DNA from: Sipunculus nudus
Lineage: Eukaryota > Annelida > Sipuncula > Golfingiida > Sipunculidae
DNA: 64,000 bases
Direction of reading: 5' to 3'
Assembly: GCA_026874595.1 (NCBI GenBank)
Contig: CM049310.1
Coordinates: forward strand, 5,520,001-5,584,000
Shown here: positions 35,851 to 48,668 of the stretch, piece by piece
How positions within the stretch are numbered: position 1 is the stretch's first letter
Layout: every line of letters begins with the position of its first letter
The notes under the pieces: model-generated
What the model was told of the DNA's origin: nothing
Seen by the model: only the letters and a program-made list of their open reading frames with translations
Databases searched by the model: none
Translations under genes and position numbers: made by a program

Positions 35851-36365
35851 TCTTCATCCTGGGAGGACTGTACTGTGACCAATCATTTATATTCCTGTCA
35901 TATCTGCACTTTGTACCTGTTCATGGTTATCTTGACTATATATCCGTTGTAACTTGTATCCGTGCCATGTGTGTATGCAAGTACAAGTCCGGTACATACG
36001 ATTCAAGCCGACACATTCGCGGTTTTTTTACGAGGAATTGGCACTTCAATGGCGCCTCCTACTGAAGATTATTATCGTATAAATTTCTGGTTGAGAATCG
36101 TTATCAGTATTTTTTTTTCTGGTTTTGTTCGTTTAGATAGATATTAAGATTAGATTGAATAGATTAGATTAGATAAGATTAGACTAGATTAATAAGTTTC
36201 TATAACATTAGTTTAGATTAGATTAGACAGCTAGATTAGATAGGCAGATATAATATCACATATACATACAATAATTTTTATCCGCAGCATAAAAGGAATC
36301 GATAAACTAAAGTCGCCACTTCATACCGCGACCGGATAACGCGGCCGCAACCGCAACTGCGTTTA
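35851..36365. other. 3' flank of gene 2, shared with gene 3
   Basis: From the stop to about 36125 it is homologous to the gene 3 flank (landmarks 'caagtacaagtccggtacatac' and 'ggaattggcacttca'), including the empty site of the TA-flanked element found beside gene 3. Then come a GATTA-rich stretch (36128-36240) and a fragment of the AATACCCTTAAG-type element (36290-36365) abutting the minisatellite. No clear poly(A) signal is seen. Confidence 0.6.
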
Positions 36366-39047
36366 AGAGTGTATAACAATATAACATCAGAAGATTATAT
36401 AACAATATAACATTAGAAGAGTTTATAACAATATAACATAAGAAGAGTGTATAACAATATAACATCACAAGAGTTTATAAAAATATAACATCAGAAGAGT
36501 GTATAACAATAAAACATTAGAAGAGTTTATAACAAAATAACATCAGGTGAGTTAATAACAATATTACATCAGAAGAATTTATAATAATATAACATCAGAA
36601 GAGTTTATAGCAACATAACATCAGAAGAGTTTATAACAAAATAACATCAGAAGAGTGTATAACAAAATAACATCAGGTGAGTTAATAACAATATAACATC
36701 AGAACAGTTTATAACAGTATAACATCAGAAGAGTTTATAATAATATAACATCAGAAGGGTGTATAACAATATAACATCACAAGAGTTTATAACAATATAA
36801 CATCAGAAGAATGTATAAGATTATAACATCAGAAGAGTATATAACAATATAACATCAGAAGAGTTTATAATAATATAACATCAGAAAAGTTTATAATAAT
36901 ATAACATCAGAAAAATGTATAACAATATAACATCAGAAGAGTTTATAACAATATAACATCGTAAGAATGTATAACAATATAACATCAGAAGAGTTAATAA
37001 CAATAAAACATCAAAAGAGTTTATAACAATATAACATCAGAAGAGTTCAAAATAATATAACATCAGAAGGGTGTATAACAATATAACATCGGAAAGGTGT
37101 ATAACAACATAACATCAGAAGAGTTTATAACAATATAACATCAGAAGAATGTATAACATTTTAACATCAGAAGAGTATATAACAATATAACATCAGAAGA
37201 GTTCATAATAATATAACATCAGAAGAGTTTATAATAATATAACATCAGAAGAGTTTATTACAACATTACATCAGAAGAGTTTATAACAAAATAACATCAG
37301 GTGAGTTAATAACAATATAACATCAGAAGGGTTTATAACAATATAACATCAGAAGAGTTTTTAATAATATAACCTCAGAAGAGTTTATAACAAAATAACA
37401 TCAGGTGAGTTAATAACAATATTACATCAGAAGAATTTATAATAATATAACATCAGACGAATTATACCCACATAACATCAAAAGAGTGTATAACAATATA
37501 ACATCAGAAGAGTGTATAACAAAATAACATCAGGTGAGTTAATAACAATATAACATCAGAAGAGTTTATAACAATATAACATCAGAAGAGTTTATAATAA
37601 TATAACATCAGAAGGGTGTATAACAATATAACATCACAAGAGTTTATAAAAATATAACATCAGAAGAGTGTATAACAATAAAACATTAGAAGAGTTTATA
37701 ACAAAATAACATCAGGTGAGTTAATAACAATATTACATCAGAAGAATTTATAATAATATAACATCAGACGAGTTTATAACAATATAACATCAGAAGAGTG
37801 TATAACAAAATAAGATCAGGTGAGTTAATAACAATATAACATCAGAACCGTTTATAACAACATAACATCAGAAGAGTTTATAATAATATAACATCAGAAG
37901 GGTGTATAATAATATAACATCACAAGAGTTTATAACAATATAACATCAGAAGAATGTATAAGATTATAACATCAGAAGAGTATATAACAATATAACATCA
38001 GAAGAGTATAATAATATAACATCAGAAAAGTTTATAATAATATAACATCAGAAGAGTGTATAACAAAATAACATCAGGTGAGTTAATAACAATATAACAT
38101 CAGAACAGTTTACAACAATATAACATCAGAAGAGTTTATAATAATATAACATCAAAAGGGTGTATAACAATATAACATCACAAGAGTTTATAACAATAAA
38201 AACAGAAGAATGTATAAGATTATAACATCAGAAGAGTATATAACAATATAACATCAGAAGAGTATAATAATATAACATCAGAAAAGTTTATAATAATATA
38301 ACATCAGAAGAATGTATAACAATATAACATCAGAAGAGTTTATAACAATATAACATCGTAAGAATGTATAACAATATAACATCAGAAGAGTTTATAACAA
38401 TAAAACATCAAAAGAGGTTATAACAATATAACATCATAAGAGTTCATAATAATATAACATCAGAAGGGTGTATAACAATATAACATCACAAGAGTTTATA
38501 AAAATATAACATCAGAGAGTTTATAACAATATAACATCAGAAGAATATATAACATTATAACATCAGAAGAGTATATAACAATATAACATCAGAAGAGTTT
38601 ATAATAATATAACATCAGAAGAGTTTATAATAATATAACATCAGAAGAGTTTACAATAATATAACATCAGAAGAGTTTATAATAATATAACATCAGAAGA
38701 ATGTATAACAATATAACATCAGAAGAGTTTATAATAATATAACATCAGAAGAGTTTATAATAATATAACATCAGAAGAATGTATAACAATATTACATCAG
38801 AAGAGTTTATAACAATATAACATCAGAAGAGTTTATAATAATATAACATCAGAAGAGTGTATAACAATATAACATCAGAAGAGTTTATGACAATATAACA
38901 TCAGAAGAGTTAATAACAATATAACATCAGAAGAGTGTATAACAATATAACATCAGAAGACTTAATAACAATATAACATCAGAAGAGTTTATAACAATAT
39001 AACATCAGAAGAGTTTATAATAATATAACATCAGAAGAGTTTATAAA
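36366..39047. repeat. 26-bp minisatellite array 1 (~100 units)
   Basis: Tandem units of consensus GAGTTTATAACAATATAACA + TCAGAA. Variants (GGTGAGTTAATAAC, GAATGTATAAGATTATAAC, GGGTGTATAAC) recur in the same order several times, for example near 36530, 37280, 37700 and 38060. This indicates higher-order repetition by block duplication. It is non-coding in all frames. It lies in the 3' flank of gene 2, as does array 2 for gene 3. Confidence 0.97.
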
Positions 39048-41199
39048 GTGCGGTAAAACCATCAGCTGACACAGTGGCGTCAGGTCGCGGATTTTACAGT
39101 TGAAATAGAAGATAAAATAGTATCATACATCACCTATCATGCCTGGAGAGACTGACAGTGACATTTAATTTAATATTTAGCATAACATTCAGTGCCAATA
39201 TAATATTTTCTCTTCCGATCTGGCATTTTGAAAGCCCTATAAATGTCAACTACACTTTGCCGATGCTAGATGACATTCTGTAATCGTTTGACCCATGTCT
39301 ACCATCTGCCTATAGACCGATTTTATTAGAATAGTCATCCAATTTCATTATTATTTCTTTATATTAAGAATTTTAAACCATTGCCTAAATGCACATTTTA
39401 TTTCATTTTATTTAGGAATTTCATCCATTTTCACACGTTTTGTCTTTCGATAAGATAAATATTCAATTTCGCAAGTTTAACTTGAGTAATATAAAATGGT
39501 CATTTTTTAATGTGTCGCTTTTAATTTTGTATAAAAACTCCTAGAATTGTTTTCAGACATTCATTTACTACTAAAAACCTTAATATAAATATCACAAATT
39601 TATTTAATTGAATGAAACATTAAAATGTTTATTTACTTAAACAACATTTTTTTCACAATTGTATGTCTGCTGACTATCGAGAGCTAGGCTTTCTTTTTTT
39701 GAGAGGAAGTTAAACAATGACTTTTGAGAAATGTGGAAGTACGTATATTTTAACTTGTTCATAAAAAAAACTATCAGCGTTGGCATCATGTATAAATAAA
39801 AGGAAAACACCTTGGTTTCTGTACTGAATGAATCGTATGTTTGAGAACAAAAGGTTTATATGAAAGATAAACTCAAATCTGTCAGAATGCGTATGATAAG
39901 TCGGAAAAAAATAACTAAGATGCGAGATGTTACAAGGCCTATCACTTATAAAAAGCCAGTTTATGTATTATCATTTACCATGACAAATTAAACGGACTTA
40001 AGATCTACAGAATATCCCTTAATATTTCACACCACTTGTATCTTTTTTATATGAAGCATCAACAGAGTGAGGAAACTTATGTTTATTTTACCAGATAAAA
40101 TTTTCTGCTACCCATTACATTACTTCCCTACCCTCTTGCCCTCAGCATTCACTCTTTTTAAATGATTTCCACAGCTTTGGTCACCTGGGGTCCCACAGCT
40201 AGTTTCACACAATTTTTCAGCCTATATGAACCATATATACATATTATTAAAAACTCAATCAGAAACCGTGTTCCTTTATAATTAATATCTTTAAAATTAC
40301 CATTTCTTTTTTCAGATATGAGAAGTAAACTTAATCCAAGTTGCATGTGAACATTTATTAAACAATGATTGATTAGAATTTCATCTGATTTAATTCATAT
40401 GTGAATAAAGTTTCCCAAGTTTTTATATAATATTCAAAGCCATATACAATTATGCTGTTACTTAAATGTACAATGAATTCTAATATACAGAATGTTAAAG
40501 TATATTTTTTATTCCATATGTTAAATGTTTATAAAATTACTCCAATAAACAGGTTCAGCGGAGTGTCTTGACCTATAGGTTCTGCCATCTTCCTGTGGCC
40601 CTAATACATGCGGCAGGCCTGTTCACATCTGTATTGTGTTTCTGATTATCAACCAACATACTGAATATTGTACACGTTGTTAGAAACATATAGCAAACAT
40701 AACTGGACGAAATACGTAGATTTAATACTGAATATCTTTATACCATACAAAATGATCAATAAACAAACATTAAATATATTATGCTAGTTCCATATATTCT
40801 TTTTTTGTGAGGAGGTAACCACCTCGATTTTTTAAAGCTGACTTACCTAAATCTTAAGCCAAGTATTTACATAAACAGAGTCCCATTCCGGTTTGGGACT
40901 ACATGGCTATATTAATCACTACACGAATATAAATTCGTTTTGCCCATCGGCAACGATTTTCACAGTTACAATATATAAGGTGAGCTTCGTTGTGAATAGA
41001 TTGCTGCGTGGCATAATAATTAATTATTGTTACATAAATTAACGTATTTCGGAATTCACTTTTAATTGATCAAGTAAGATCTCTATATTGTGTACATTAT
41101 CATGAAAATTTGAATGACCTTTGACCAGATAGTACCAGTTCACATCATTTGTTTATCCCCTACCTATTTGTTTTATGTTCTAACCGCTACATGTAGCTA
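39048..41199. other. intergenic sequence between array 1 and the pogo-like element
   Basis: AT-rich and non-coding. At 40553-40600 'caggttcagcggagtgtcttgacctatagg' resembles the tail of the AGCTCAGCTGACT repeats, so an old copy may lie upstream. Nothing else is recognised. Confidence 0.45.
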
Positions 41200-43891
41200 C
41201 AGTAGAACCTCGAATATCCCTATCTATCTTTCCGAAAATGTGTTTTCCTAAGTTTAAATTGAGAACCGAAATTTACATCTATTAACCGAAAAGTAGAATT
41301 ACCACATTCGGAAAATATATTTTCAGCCAAAATCCGAATGTGACTCCGAAGATAACTTGCTGGGTGGCGTTCACTCGCCCGTGAAGAATCACAAATGGCC
41401 AGAGTAGCGCGTCAAATTAAGCTTAATGGGTTATTAAGAGCTACGTTATTGTGCATGCATCATCCACCTGTAGGTGTACTGGCGAAATACGCGTCTCCAT
41501 GGTTTGATCTTTCCCTGATTGTTTCTTTGAGCTTTCCTGTTGGTTAACTAACTCAAAGTTTGGTCAGATTTGATCATGTTCTGCTAATCAGTTTACCGTG
41601 TCATCAGTATGCTCTGTAATCGCACTCCCCTGCCAGCTTTCACAAGCTCACAACGAGAAGGTTTTCTGTTCCGGGACAGGCTGCGACAGCCGCACCGAGA
41701 TTTGGGTAAAGGTTACTTGCAATCAAGTTCAGTTGATCAGAGCTTTATATGAACGTATATCCTACGATCTTCACCTGCGATGTGTTAATGTTGCACCTTG
41801 ATTGAAAGACATCACACGAGTGCGTCATACAAAAATTCAAGAAAATCATTGACTTTACCACACAAAGATGGCAGCATCAGATAGCAAATGGCAAGCATAC
41901 CGTGTGAAAAAAAAAACATTCGTTGAGGCAGCTTTGACCAAAAACCGTAAATTCATTGAATATAAAGATTACTCTTGTAAGCTGTTTATATACACACAAA
42001 CTTACTATTTTCTTTGAACATAGGTTACAATGATTGAAAGTCACTCTTTGTCCGTCGTCCGTCTGTCTGTCTGTCTTTCCGTAAACCAGGCACAAATCGT
42101 TCCCCGCTGGACCTAGATTCTTCCTACTTTAAATTTAGGGAGGTCCATGAAATTCTCCTTGGAAACCTGAAATTGGGTCTCTATTACCCATATCCTGTAA
42201 GCTATGAGGCTCGAAAGTATCCCCAGAAAAATTAAAAATTTGACACAAAAGCTCCAGTATCTCAATAATTTTGTATGCACATTGATCATGGAGTATTTCA
42301 TCATTTGCTGCAGACTAGTGGCGCCACCTGGATTTCTCAATCTTTACGATTTTTTTCCTCTATTTTTGAGACCTCAAAGAAGCAGTTGTTTGTCAACCAG
42401 GCACAAATGTTAACCAATGAACCTAGAAACTTCTAATTTCATTTTCCACGGAGGTCTATAAAATTTCCTGGAAACCTATATTAGGACTCTGTTACCCATA
42501 TCCTTTGAGCTATGGGGCTCAGAAGTATCCCCCAGAATACTTACAAATTTGATACCAAAGCTCCAGTATCTGAACAACTAATGCATTGATCAGTATGATT
42601 CTTTGCATGCATATTTATCATGCACGGTTTCATCAGTTCCTGTCGACTGGTGGCGCCACATTCATTTTTCCGAAATTGTACGCATTTTTCTCAATTTTTG
42701 AGGCCTGCAAAGATGGATACGTTCGTTAACAGGGCACACATCGTAAACGTTGGACCTAGAATCTTCTTACTTGACATCCCTAGAATTCCATGAAAAATCT
42801 CCTTGCAAACCAGAAATTAGGTCTCTGTTACCCATATATCCTAAGCTATTGGCTTGGCCTCATAAGTAGCCCCAAGAATAATTAAAAATTTGATAGTGTC
42901 TGAAAAACTAATACATTGATCAGCTTGATTTTTTTGCATGCATATTGATCATGGAGTGTTCATTATTTCCTGCAGACTTTTGGCGCCACCTGGATTTTTT
43001 TCCGAATTTTGGCACATTTTTTTCTTCTGTTTTGAGACCTTGAAAGATGCGGTTTTCCGTTAACAGGGCACAAATCTTAACCAAAGGACCTAGGATTTTC
43101 TTACTTGACATCCCGGCAATTCTATGAAAATTTTCCTTGGAAACCTTAAAATAGGTCTCTATTACCCATATCCCCTAAGATATAGGGCTCATTAGAAGCC
43201 CCCAGAATAATTAAGAAAGGTGATACAAAAGCTCCAGTATCTGAACAACAAATGCATTGATCTGACTTTGGTGCAAATGATTCTTTGCATGCATATTCAT
43301 CATGGAATGTCTCATCACTTCCTGTAGCCTGGTGGCGCTACCTGGATTTTTTCTTCAAAATTTACGCATTTTTGCTCTATTTTGAGATTTTAAAGATGTG
43401 GTTGTTTGTTAACAGGGGCACAAATCGTAACCATTGCACCGAGTATCTTGGAGCCTGACACCCAGGGAGGTCCATGAAAAATCTCCTAGGAAACCGTAAA
43501 TGAGGTCTCTGTTACCCATATCCTCCGAGCCAAGCTTCAGCTGACTGTGGATACCACCTACAAAAGTTAGCATCCTAATGATAAAATTCTTTTTTTTTAA
43601 TGTCTCCTTAGCCAGTTGAGCGTCATGACCCATTGGTCACTTGTCATTTAGATAAAATTTAGGGAAAAATGATAAGATCAGAAAACGATACCGGCAGTAT
43701 CAGGACTAGGTAGCACACTGGAACCTTGATATGCTCACGTGAACCTGTAGTGAGAAAGTCTACAACCACGCAGCGTCCAACTTCTGGTACATGTAATGGT
43801 ACACTTATTGAAGCAAATGGTGTACCTCGCGTAACCTCGTTTATCCAAACAATTTGTCCCTAAAGCTATTCTGATATTCGAGGTTATAGTA
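41200..43891. mobile_element. pogo/Tigger-like DNA element, non-autonomous, 2.7 kb
   Basis: Left end TA|CAGTAGAACCTCGAATATCC at 41198; right end GATATTCGAGGTTATAGTA|TA ending 43893. The AACCTCGAATATC core is a perfect inverted pair, and the outer six bases are diverged. TA target sites and CAGT...AACCTCG termini are the style of pogo/Tigger members of Tc1/mariner. No transposase is visible. Most of the interior (42019-43644) is structured repeat copy g, apparently a nested insertion. Confidence 0.55.
42019..43644 (+). repeat. AGCTCAGCTGACT structured repeat, copy g
   Basis: Degenerate head (GAAAGTCACTCTTTGTCCGTCG), four to five ~330-bp units with GGTGGCGCCAC palindromes or variants near 42309, 42647, 42980 and 43330, and tail CAGTTGAGCGTCATGACCCATTGGTCACTTGT. 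The units are more diverged than in copy f. Confidence 0.75.
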
Positions 43892-44094
43892 TATTAGGTG
43901 TATGTAGCTGTTAACAAGAGCGGAAAGGCTGTGGCAACATTGGCAGTAATAAACGGGGTATGTATGTCATTCGTGTTACCATGCTATGATTCTTTCCCTA
44001 TTATTTACGAGTAACGTTTCAGTCTGACAATCGTGGCATTGGCACACTTATACTGAACTATTCTTGTTCAGCCTCGGGGTCAGACCAAGGTCGC

Positions 44095-44102
44095 CATAAA
44101 AA
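44095..44102 (+). promoter_or_regulatory. TATA-like CATAAAAA of gene 3, promoter copy a
   Basis: CATAAAAA about 100 bp upstream of the first ATG, at the position equivalent to the TATA box of gene 1. Duplicated about 955 bp downstream for exon 1b. Confidence 0.35.
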
Positions 44103-44194
44103 CAGACTGGCTCCAGCAACATTGGCTAAGATCATACACACGGCAAATTTACCAGGACCAGTGATAAAGGACTAGGTCAGATTGGTCGGATAAC

Positions 44195-44460
44195 ATGGGA
44201 ATGTTAGGAATAGGGAAAGATATAGGTGATCGGTTGTTTGTTCTGGTGAATGAGAACCGATGGTTGGTAGCGGGGGTTGGGGTGACAGCAGTGTGCGTAT
44301 TTTATGCTGTCAAGAATCGTGGACGCTGCCCCCTTCCTCCTGGTCCTCCTAGCCTCCCGCTTATAGGTGCGTCTTATTTGTTGACGGACCGACTTCACGA
44401 GGATTTAACTAGGCTTGGGGAGAAATATGGAGACGTGTTTAGCGTCAAAACGCCTGGCGG
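44195..44460 (+). CDS. P450 gene 3 exon 1a
   Basis: MGMLGIGKDIGDR start, 266 nt, donor GTAAGT at 44461. Identical in protein to exon 1b. Confidence 0.85.
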
Positions 44461-47400
44461 GTAAGTATTATTGTCATACCTTGATATATATATGTGTGTG
44501 TGTGTGTTTGCACATACGTATTTATGTATGTGTGTGTCCTAGTACAATAAATATAGATTATCCGTCGGAGACACATCAGACGATCGGCGCTAACGGCGAC
44601 TAGGTTAGTACACGTGTTTCATAATTACGATGTCATATTACTTTCCTATACCTTTAGCCTTCAGGGTAAACCTTATATCCCATGTTTATAGAGTGCTTTC
44701 AGAAAGAAACACACCAACGGAGGGGGGGGGGGTGGTATCATGTTAAACTCGGAACTCAACCTCAAAAAAATCACGTGAGATAACAATTTTAGATGATGTA
44801 GAGAAGCTGACTGTGTTAATATTGACACACTGGTTCAAGCAATGTTAGTGTCTTTAACAGCCATGTAAAATAGTGTAACATACATTTTAGATACATACAT
44901 ATATAATAAAAGAAAGAACTTGCGCCTTTGAAAAGAAAGCTGAGGAGATTTAACTATATTTACGAGTAACGTTTCAGTCTGACAATCGTGGCATTGGCAC
45001 ACTTATACTGAACTATTCTTGTTCAGCCTCGGGGTCAGACCAAGGTCGCCATAAAAACAGACTGGCTCCAGCAACATTGGCTAAGATCATACACACGGCA
45101 AATTTACCAGGACCAGTGATAAAGGACTAGGTCAGATTGGTCGGATAACATGGGAATGTTAGGAATAGGGAAAGATATAGGTGATCGGTTGTTTGTTCTG
45201 GTGAATGAGAACCGATGGTTGGTAGCGGGGGTTGGGGTGACAGCAGTGTGCGTATTTTATGCTGTCAAGAATCGTGGACGCTGCCCCCTTCCTCCTGGTC
45301 CTCCTAGCCTCCCGCTTATAGGTGCGTCTTATTTGTTGACGGACCGACTTCACGAGGATTTAACTAGGCTTGGGGAGAAATATGGAGACGTGTTTAGCGT
45401 CAAAACGCCTGGCGGGTAAGTATTATTGTCATATCTTGATATATATGTGTGTGTGTGTGTTTGCACATACGTATTTATGTATGTGTGTGTCCTAGTACAA
45501 TAAATATAGATTATCCGTCGGAGACACATCAGACGATCGGCGCTAACGGCGACTAGGTTAGTACACGTGTTTCGTAATTACGATGTCATATTACTTTCCT
45601 ATACCTTTAGCCTTCAGGGTAAACCTTATATCCCATGTTTATAGAGTGCTTTCAGAAAGAAACACACCTACGGAGGGGGGGGGGTGGTATCATGTTAAAC
45701 TCGGAACTCAACCTAAAAAAAAATCACGTGAGATAACAATTTTAGATGATGTAGAGAAGCTGACTGTGTTAATATTGACACACTGGTTCAAGCAATGTTA
45801 GTGTCTTTAACAGCCATGTAAAATAGTGTAACATACATTTTAGATACATACATATATAATAAAAGAAAGAACTTGCGCCTTTGAAAAGAAAGCTGAGGAG
45901 ATTTAACTATATTTTGTGATGTGACAATTTACCGGGCAATTCCTGTAGCTGTAAAACCTGTTCGAAAAGTGACACAAAGGGTCACACGGCATGAGAATAA
46001 CTCTTCGCAAATTCATGCAAAGTACTTTTATCCACAGATTTTGTAGTTCAAAGTCTTGCTCGATCATATATTCCTATGAGGTTTACCTTATGTTTGCAGC
46101 TTGTTGGTCGTTCTTAACAGCTACGATGCCGTGATGGAGGCCTTTGTGCTTCGTGGAGCGGATTTTGCTGATCGTCCCAGCAGTAACGTATTTGATTTGA
46201 TCGGATTTCGTGACGGTGGGTTCATTACCATTTTCTTCTAACTGAAACAGTTATTGCAATCGTAACAGAAGCCATCCTCTATATTTTTACGTGTTTGAAT
46301 CAATGCAATAGTAATTACATTAACCTACAGTGACGTCACTTATGTTGACCTTCTTTCTGCTGGTCGACTCTCCCTGAGAATGACCACTTTCTAGATTTAA
46401 AGTTTTGACATCTTGAACAGGATGACAGGGTTAAAGATCACGCTACTGGCAAATTCAAACTTGCCATAAATCATTTATTTTTCACTCTATAGAGTTGTTA
46501 TATTGGTATCTATTATTATGTTTTAGGATCTAGTAAATAACTGAAACCAATCAAAGCGTCTCTGACTAATCATGTGACTGAGAAATAGAAAGATGGCGTC
46601 TAAATGTGTTGTAAAAATGCACACTAGGATCCATCCAAAGATAATAGTTGGGGGAATCATTTGTAATGTTCCTTAAATATAGATGTTAGTGCCGTGTGGT
46701 ACTCTAATCCATTATGTCCACTTGGTCATATATGCTTCACCATGAATTTTGAAAGGATTTAATAATATAAAAATTTCCAAGATAACACATTAACATTCAT
46801 ATAAATGTAAAATAGCTGAAAATCTTTGTTAAACACCCCATTGTCCCCCTCTAATAGATAACCTAAGTGATTAAACTGTCAGCTGTGCGAAACTTTAAAC
46901 TTGCGATAAGATTTGATCTGGAGTGCATTGGAAAAAATAAAAATGCTTGTTTTATCTTTTCTTGTTTGTTAATACTGTATTTCTAGAAATCTCCTTTGAG
47001 TCTTACAATGCTGTTTGGAAGGAAAAGAAGAAGTTTGCAATGACAGCTTTGAGAAATGCCTCCAGCGATAGCAAAATTGAACAACGTGTCTTGTCTGAGG
47101 TCACCAACCTGGCCAAGTGGTTTGCTGGGCGCGATGGTCAGCCAGTAAACTTGTCCAGCGTCGTGGAAAACAGCATTGCAAACGTTGTGACCGGGATAGT
47201 TTACAATGCTGACTACGATTTGGAAGATCCGGAATGTCTATATTTTATCAGTCTTGTGCGTGGCTGGTTTGAATCCCTAGGCTTCAATGTTCCATTGATT
47301 AACCTTCTTCCACTGGCAGTATCAAGACTTTTGTTCCGACGTGAAATCAAGAGAATGTCATCTGCTACTCAGGCAGTGGTAGAGTTCATCTCTCAAAAGA

Positions 47401-48668
47401 TTTTCGAGCACAGAGCATCATTCGACCCCGACAACTTACGAGACATTATTGATGAGTACCTACACGGGCGACAAGATGACATTGATGTCAACCTTCTGTC
47501 TTGCACTATCCTAGTATTTTTGCTAGATGCCATAGACACAACAGCTAATGCACTGAAATGGCTGTTAGTATTTGTTCTGAACAATCCAAAAGTACAAGGA
47601 AAAATGCATAAATTACTTGACAAAACAACAGGGAAGTCACGAAATGTCACGTTAGCTGACCGTCATCAGCTGTCTTACATCGATGCAGCAATACTTGAAA
47701 CTTTCCGACTATCAAATGTGGGCTTTCCCGGGCTTCATAATCCTTTGAAAGAAACAACCTTTCGTGGTTACAGGATTCCTTCTAACACTACAATTTATGC
47801 CAATTATTACGCCATTCACCGTGATCCCCGCTTGTTCCCTGAACCAGATCGTTTTCTCCCAGAACGTTTCTTAGATGACGAAGGCAACGTGTGCCGCTCG
47901 GAATTCTGCGTGACTTTTGGGAAAGGCAAGTATTGCGGAGTTTTTTTAGCAGTCTTAATCTCGGATATATTAAGGCCATTGCAGAGCAGGAATAAGTAGG
48001 CAAATACCGGAACCGTGAGAGGACGGGCTCATTTGTTGCCACCAGCTTGATTACATTTATGACACTGCGGTGTATTGTTGTACTCGGATTAGTTGTAAAA
48101 CAATATTCGTAATTAAGCACCATTTACTGACGAAGATGTATATGCATGTTATGGCACATTGCAAATCTAATGTTTTTAAATCATTTTTAATTTCACATCA
48201 ATAGGTGAATACCAGAAAACAGGCGATTTACTTCAATTAACACAAGGGCCAAGCAACGCGAAGTCATTTTAATCAGTATTACACCTTCCTATTATCTTCT
48301 TAATATTACTATCATTGACAACCAGGTCAGCATTACTTGTCAGAGGACACTCCTGAAAAGTATCACAATAGGATGTGTAGAAAGTCTATCGGTTTACTTA
48401 TCTATTCTTTCTCAAAGTCCCCAAGAATTCCTCAGTCACACGCACGGTCTACTAAGAATGATGATGCATATATTTTATTCCAGGTAAACGTAAGTGCATC
48501 GGAGAACATTTCGTGAAGAAGGAGCTGTTTATGTTCGTCAGCAACATCTTTTCTCAATTCAGCTTCACCTGCCCGCCTGGCGAAGCTCCCCCACCTCTCA
48601 CGCCTGACCCAAAGAGGGCTATGATGTTGGCTCCATGTGAATTCAGCGTGTGTGTTCTCCGACGATAA
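44195..48668 (+). CDS. cytochrome P450, CYP2-clan, gene 3 of the cluster (4 exons, alternative duplicate first exons, 501 aa)
   Basis: Microsomal mono-oxygenase of unknown substrate. Exons are 1a 44195-44460 or 1b 45150-45415 (same protein), 46100-46215, 46987-47925 and 48484-48668, total 1506 nt, phases 2, 1, 1. Visible features: anchor WLVAGVGVTAVCVFYAV; hinge CPLPPGPPSLPLIG; C-helix WKEKK (Lys where WxxxR expects Arg); I-helix DAIDTT; ExxR ETFR; PERF; haem loop FGKGKRKCIG (Cys445). It is one residue shorter than its paralogues just after ExxR. Intron 3 has a GC donor (AAAG|GCAAGT at 47926). A transcript starting at 1a must skip 1b, whose upstream side has no evident acceptor, so either promoter can make one identical protein. 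Exons 3 and 4 are close to gene 2; exon 1 is more diverged. Confidence 0.92.
44958..45912 (+). repeat. 955-bp tandem duplication unit 2
   Basis: Second copy of 44003-44957. The junction at 'aactatattt' shows short homology (attt), consistent with a simple tandem duplication. Confidence 0.93.
45150..45415 (+). CDS. P450 gene 3 exon 1b
   Basis: Copy of exon 1a within the second duplication unit, the one proximal to exon 2. Donor GTAAGT at 45416. Confidence 0.88.
46100..46215 (+). CDS. P450 gene 3 exon 2
   Basis: Acceptor TGTTTGCAG. Encodes LLVVLNSYDAVMEAFVLRG and the ADFADRP segment, with donor GTGGGT at 46216 (phase 1). 116 nt. Confidence 0.9.
46216..46986. other. intron 2 of gene 3
   Basis: 771 bp of AT-rich non-coding DNA with no recognised repeat. 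It ends in TTTCTAG. This is the only one of the three orthologous introns that stays short without a large repeat alongside gene 2's 434-bp intron 2. Confidence 0.7.
46987..47925 (+). CDS. P450 gene 3 exon 3 (catalytic core)
   Basis: 939 nt, from IS-FESYNAVWKEKKKF to FGK-G, ending before GCAAGTATTG. The ATG-initiated frame seen at 46947 is an artefact of reading back into the intron. One codon is missing relative to genes 1 and 2 after ETFRLSN. Confidence 0.94.
48484..48668 (+). CDS. P450 gene 3 exon 4 (haem-ligand exon)
   Basis: Acceptor TTCCAG, KRKCIGEHFVKKELFMF with Cys445, C-terminus VCVLRR-stop. 185 nt. Confidence 0.93.

Larger units (their letters stand above)
44003..44957 (+). repeat. 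955-bp tandem duplication unit 1 (promoter + exon 1 of gene 3)
   Basis: Runs from 'atttacgagtaacgtttcag' to 'gagatttaactatat' and is repeated directly at 44958-45912. It includes ~190 bp of leader and promoter, exon 1a, its donor and ~500 bp of intron. The copies differ by only a few changes (TG/TA microsatellite length, single bases near 44475, 44624 and 44717). Confidence 0.93.

Noticed and set aside
36366-39047. CRISPR-like regular array
   Set aside because: Repeats are contiguous 26-bp units with no unique spacers, in a eukaryotic context. It is a minisatellite.
46947-46986. N-terminal extension MFYLFLFVNTVFL before gene 3 exon 3
   Set aside because: It is intron sequence. The acceptor TTTCTAG at 46980-46986 and the alignment with genes 1 and 2 fix the exon start at 46987.
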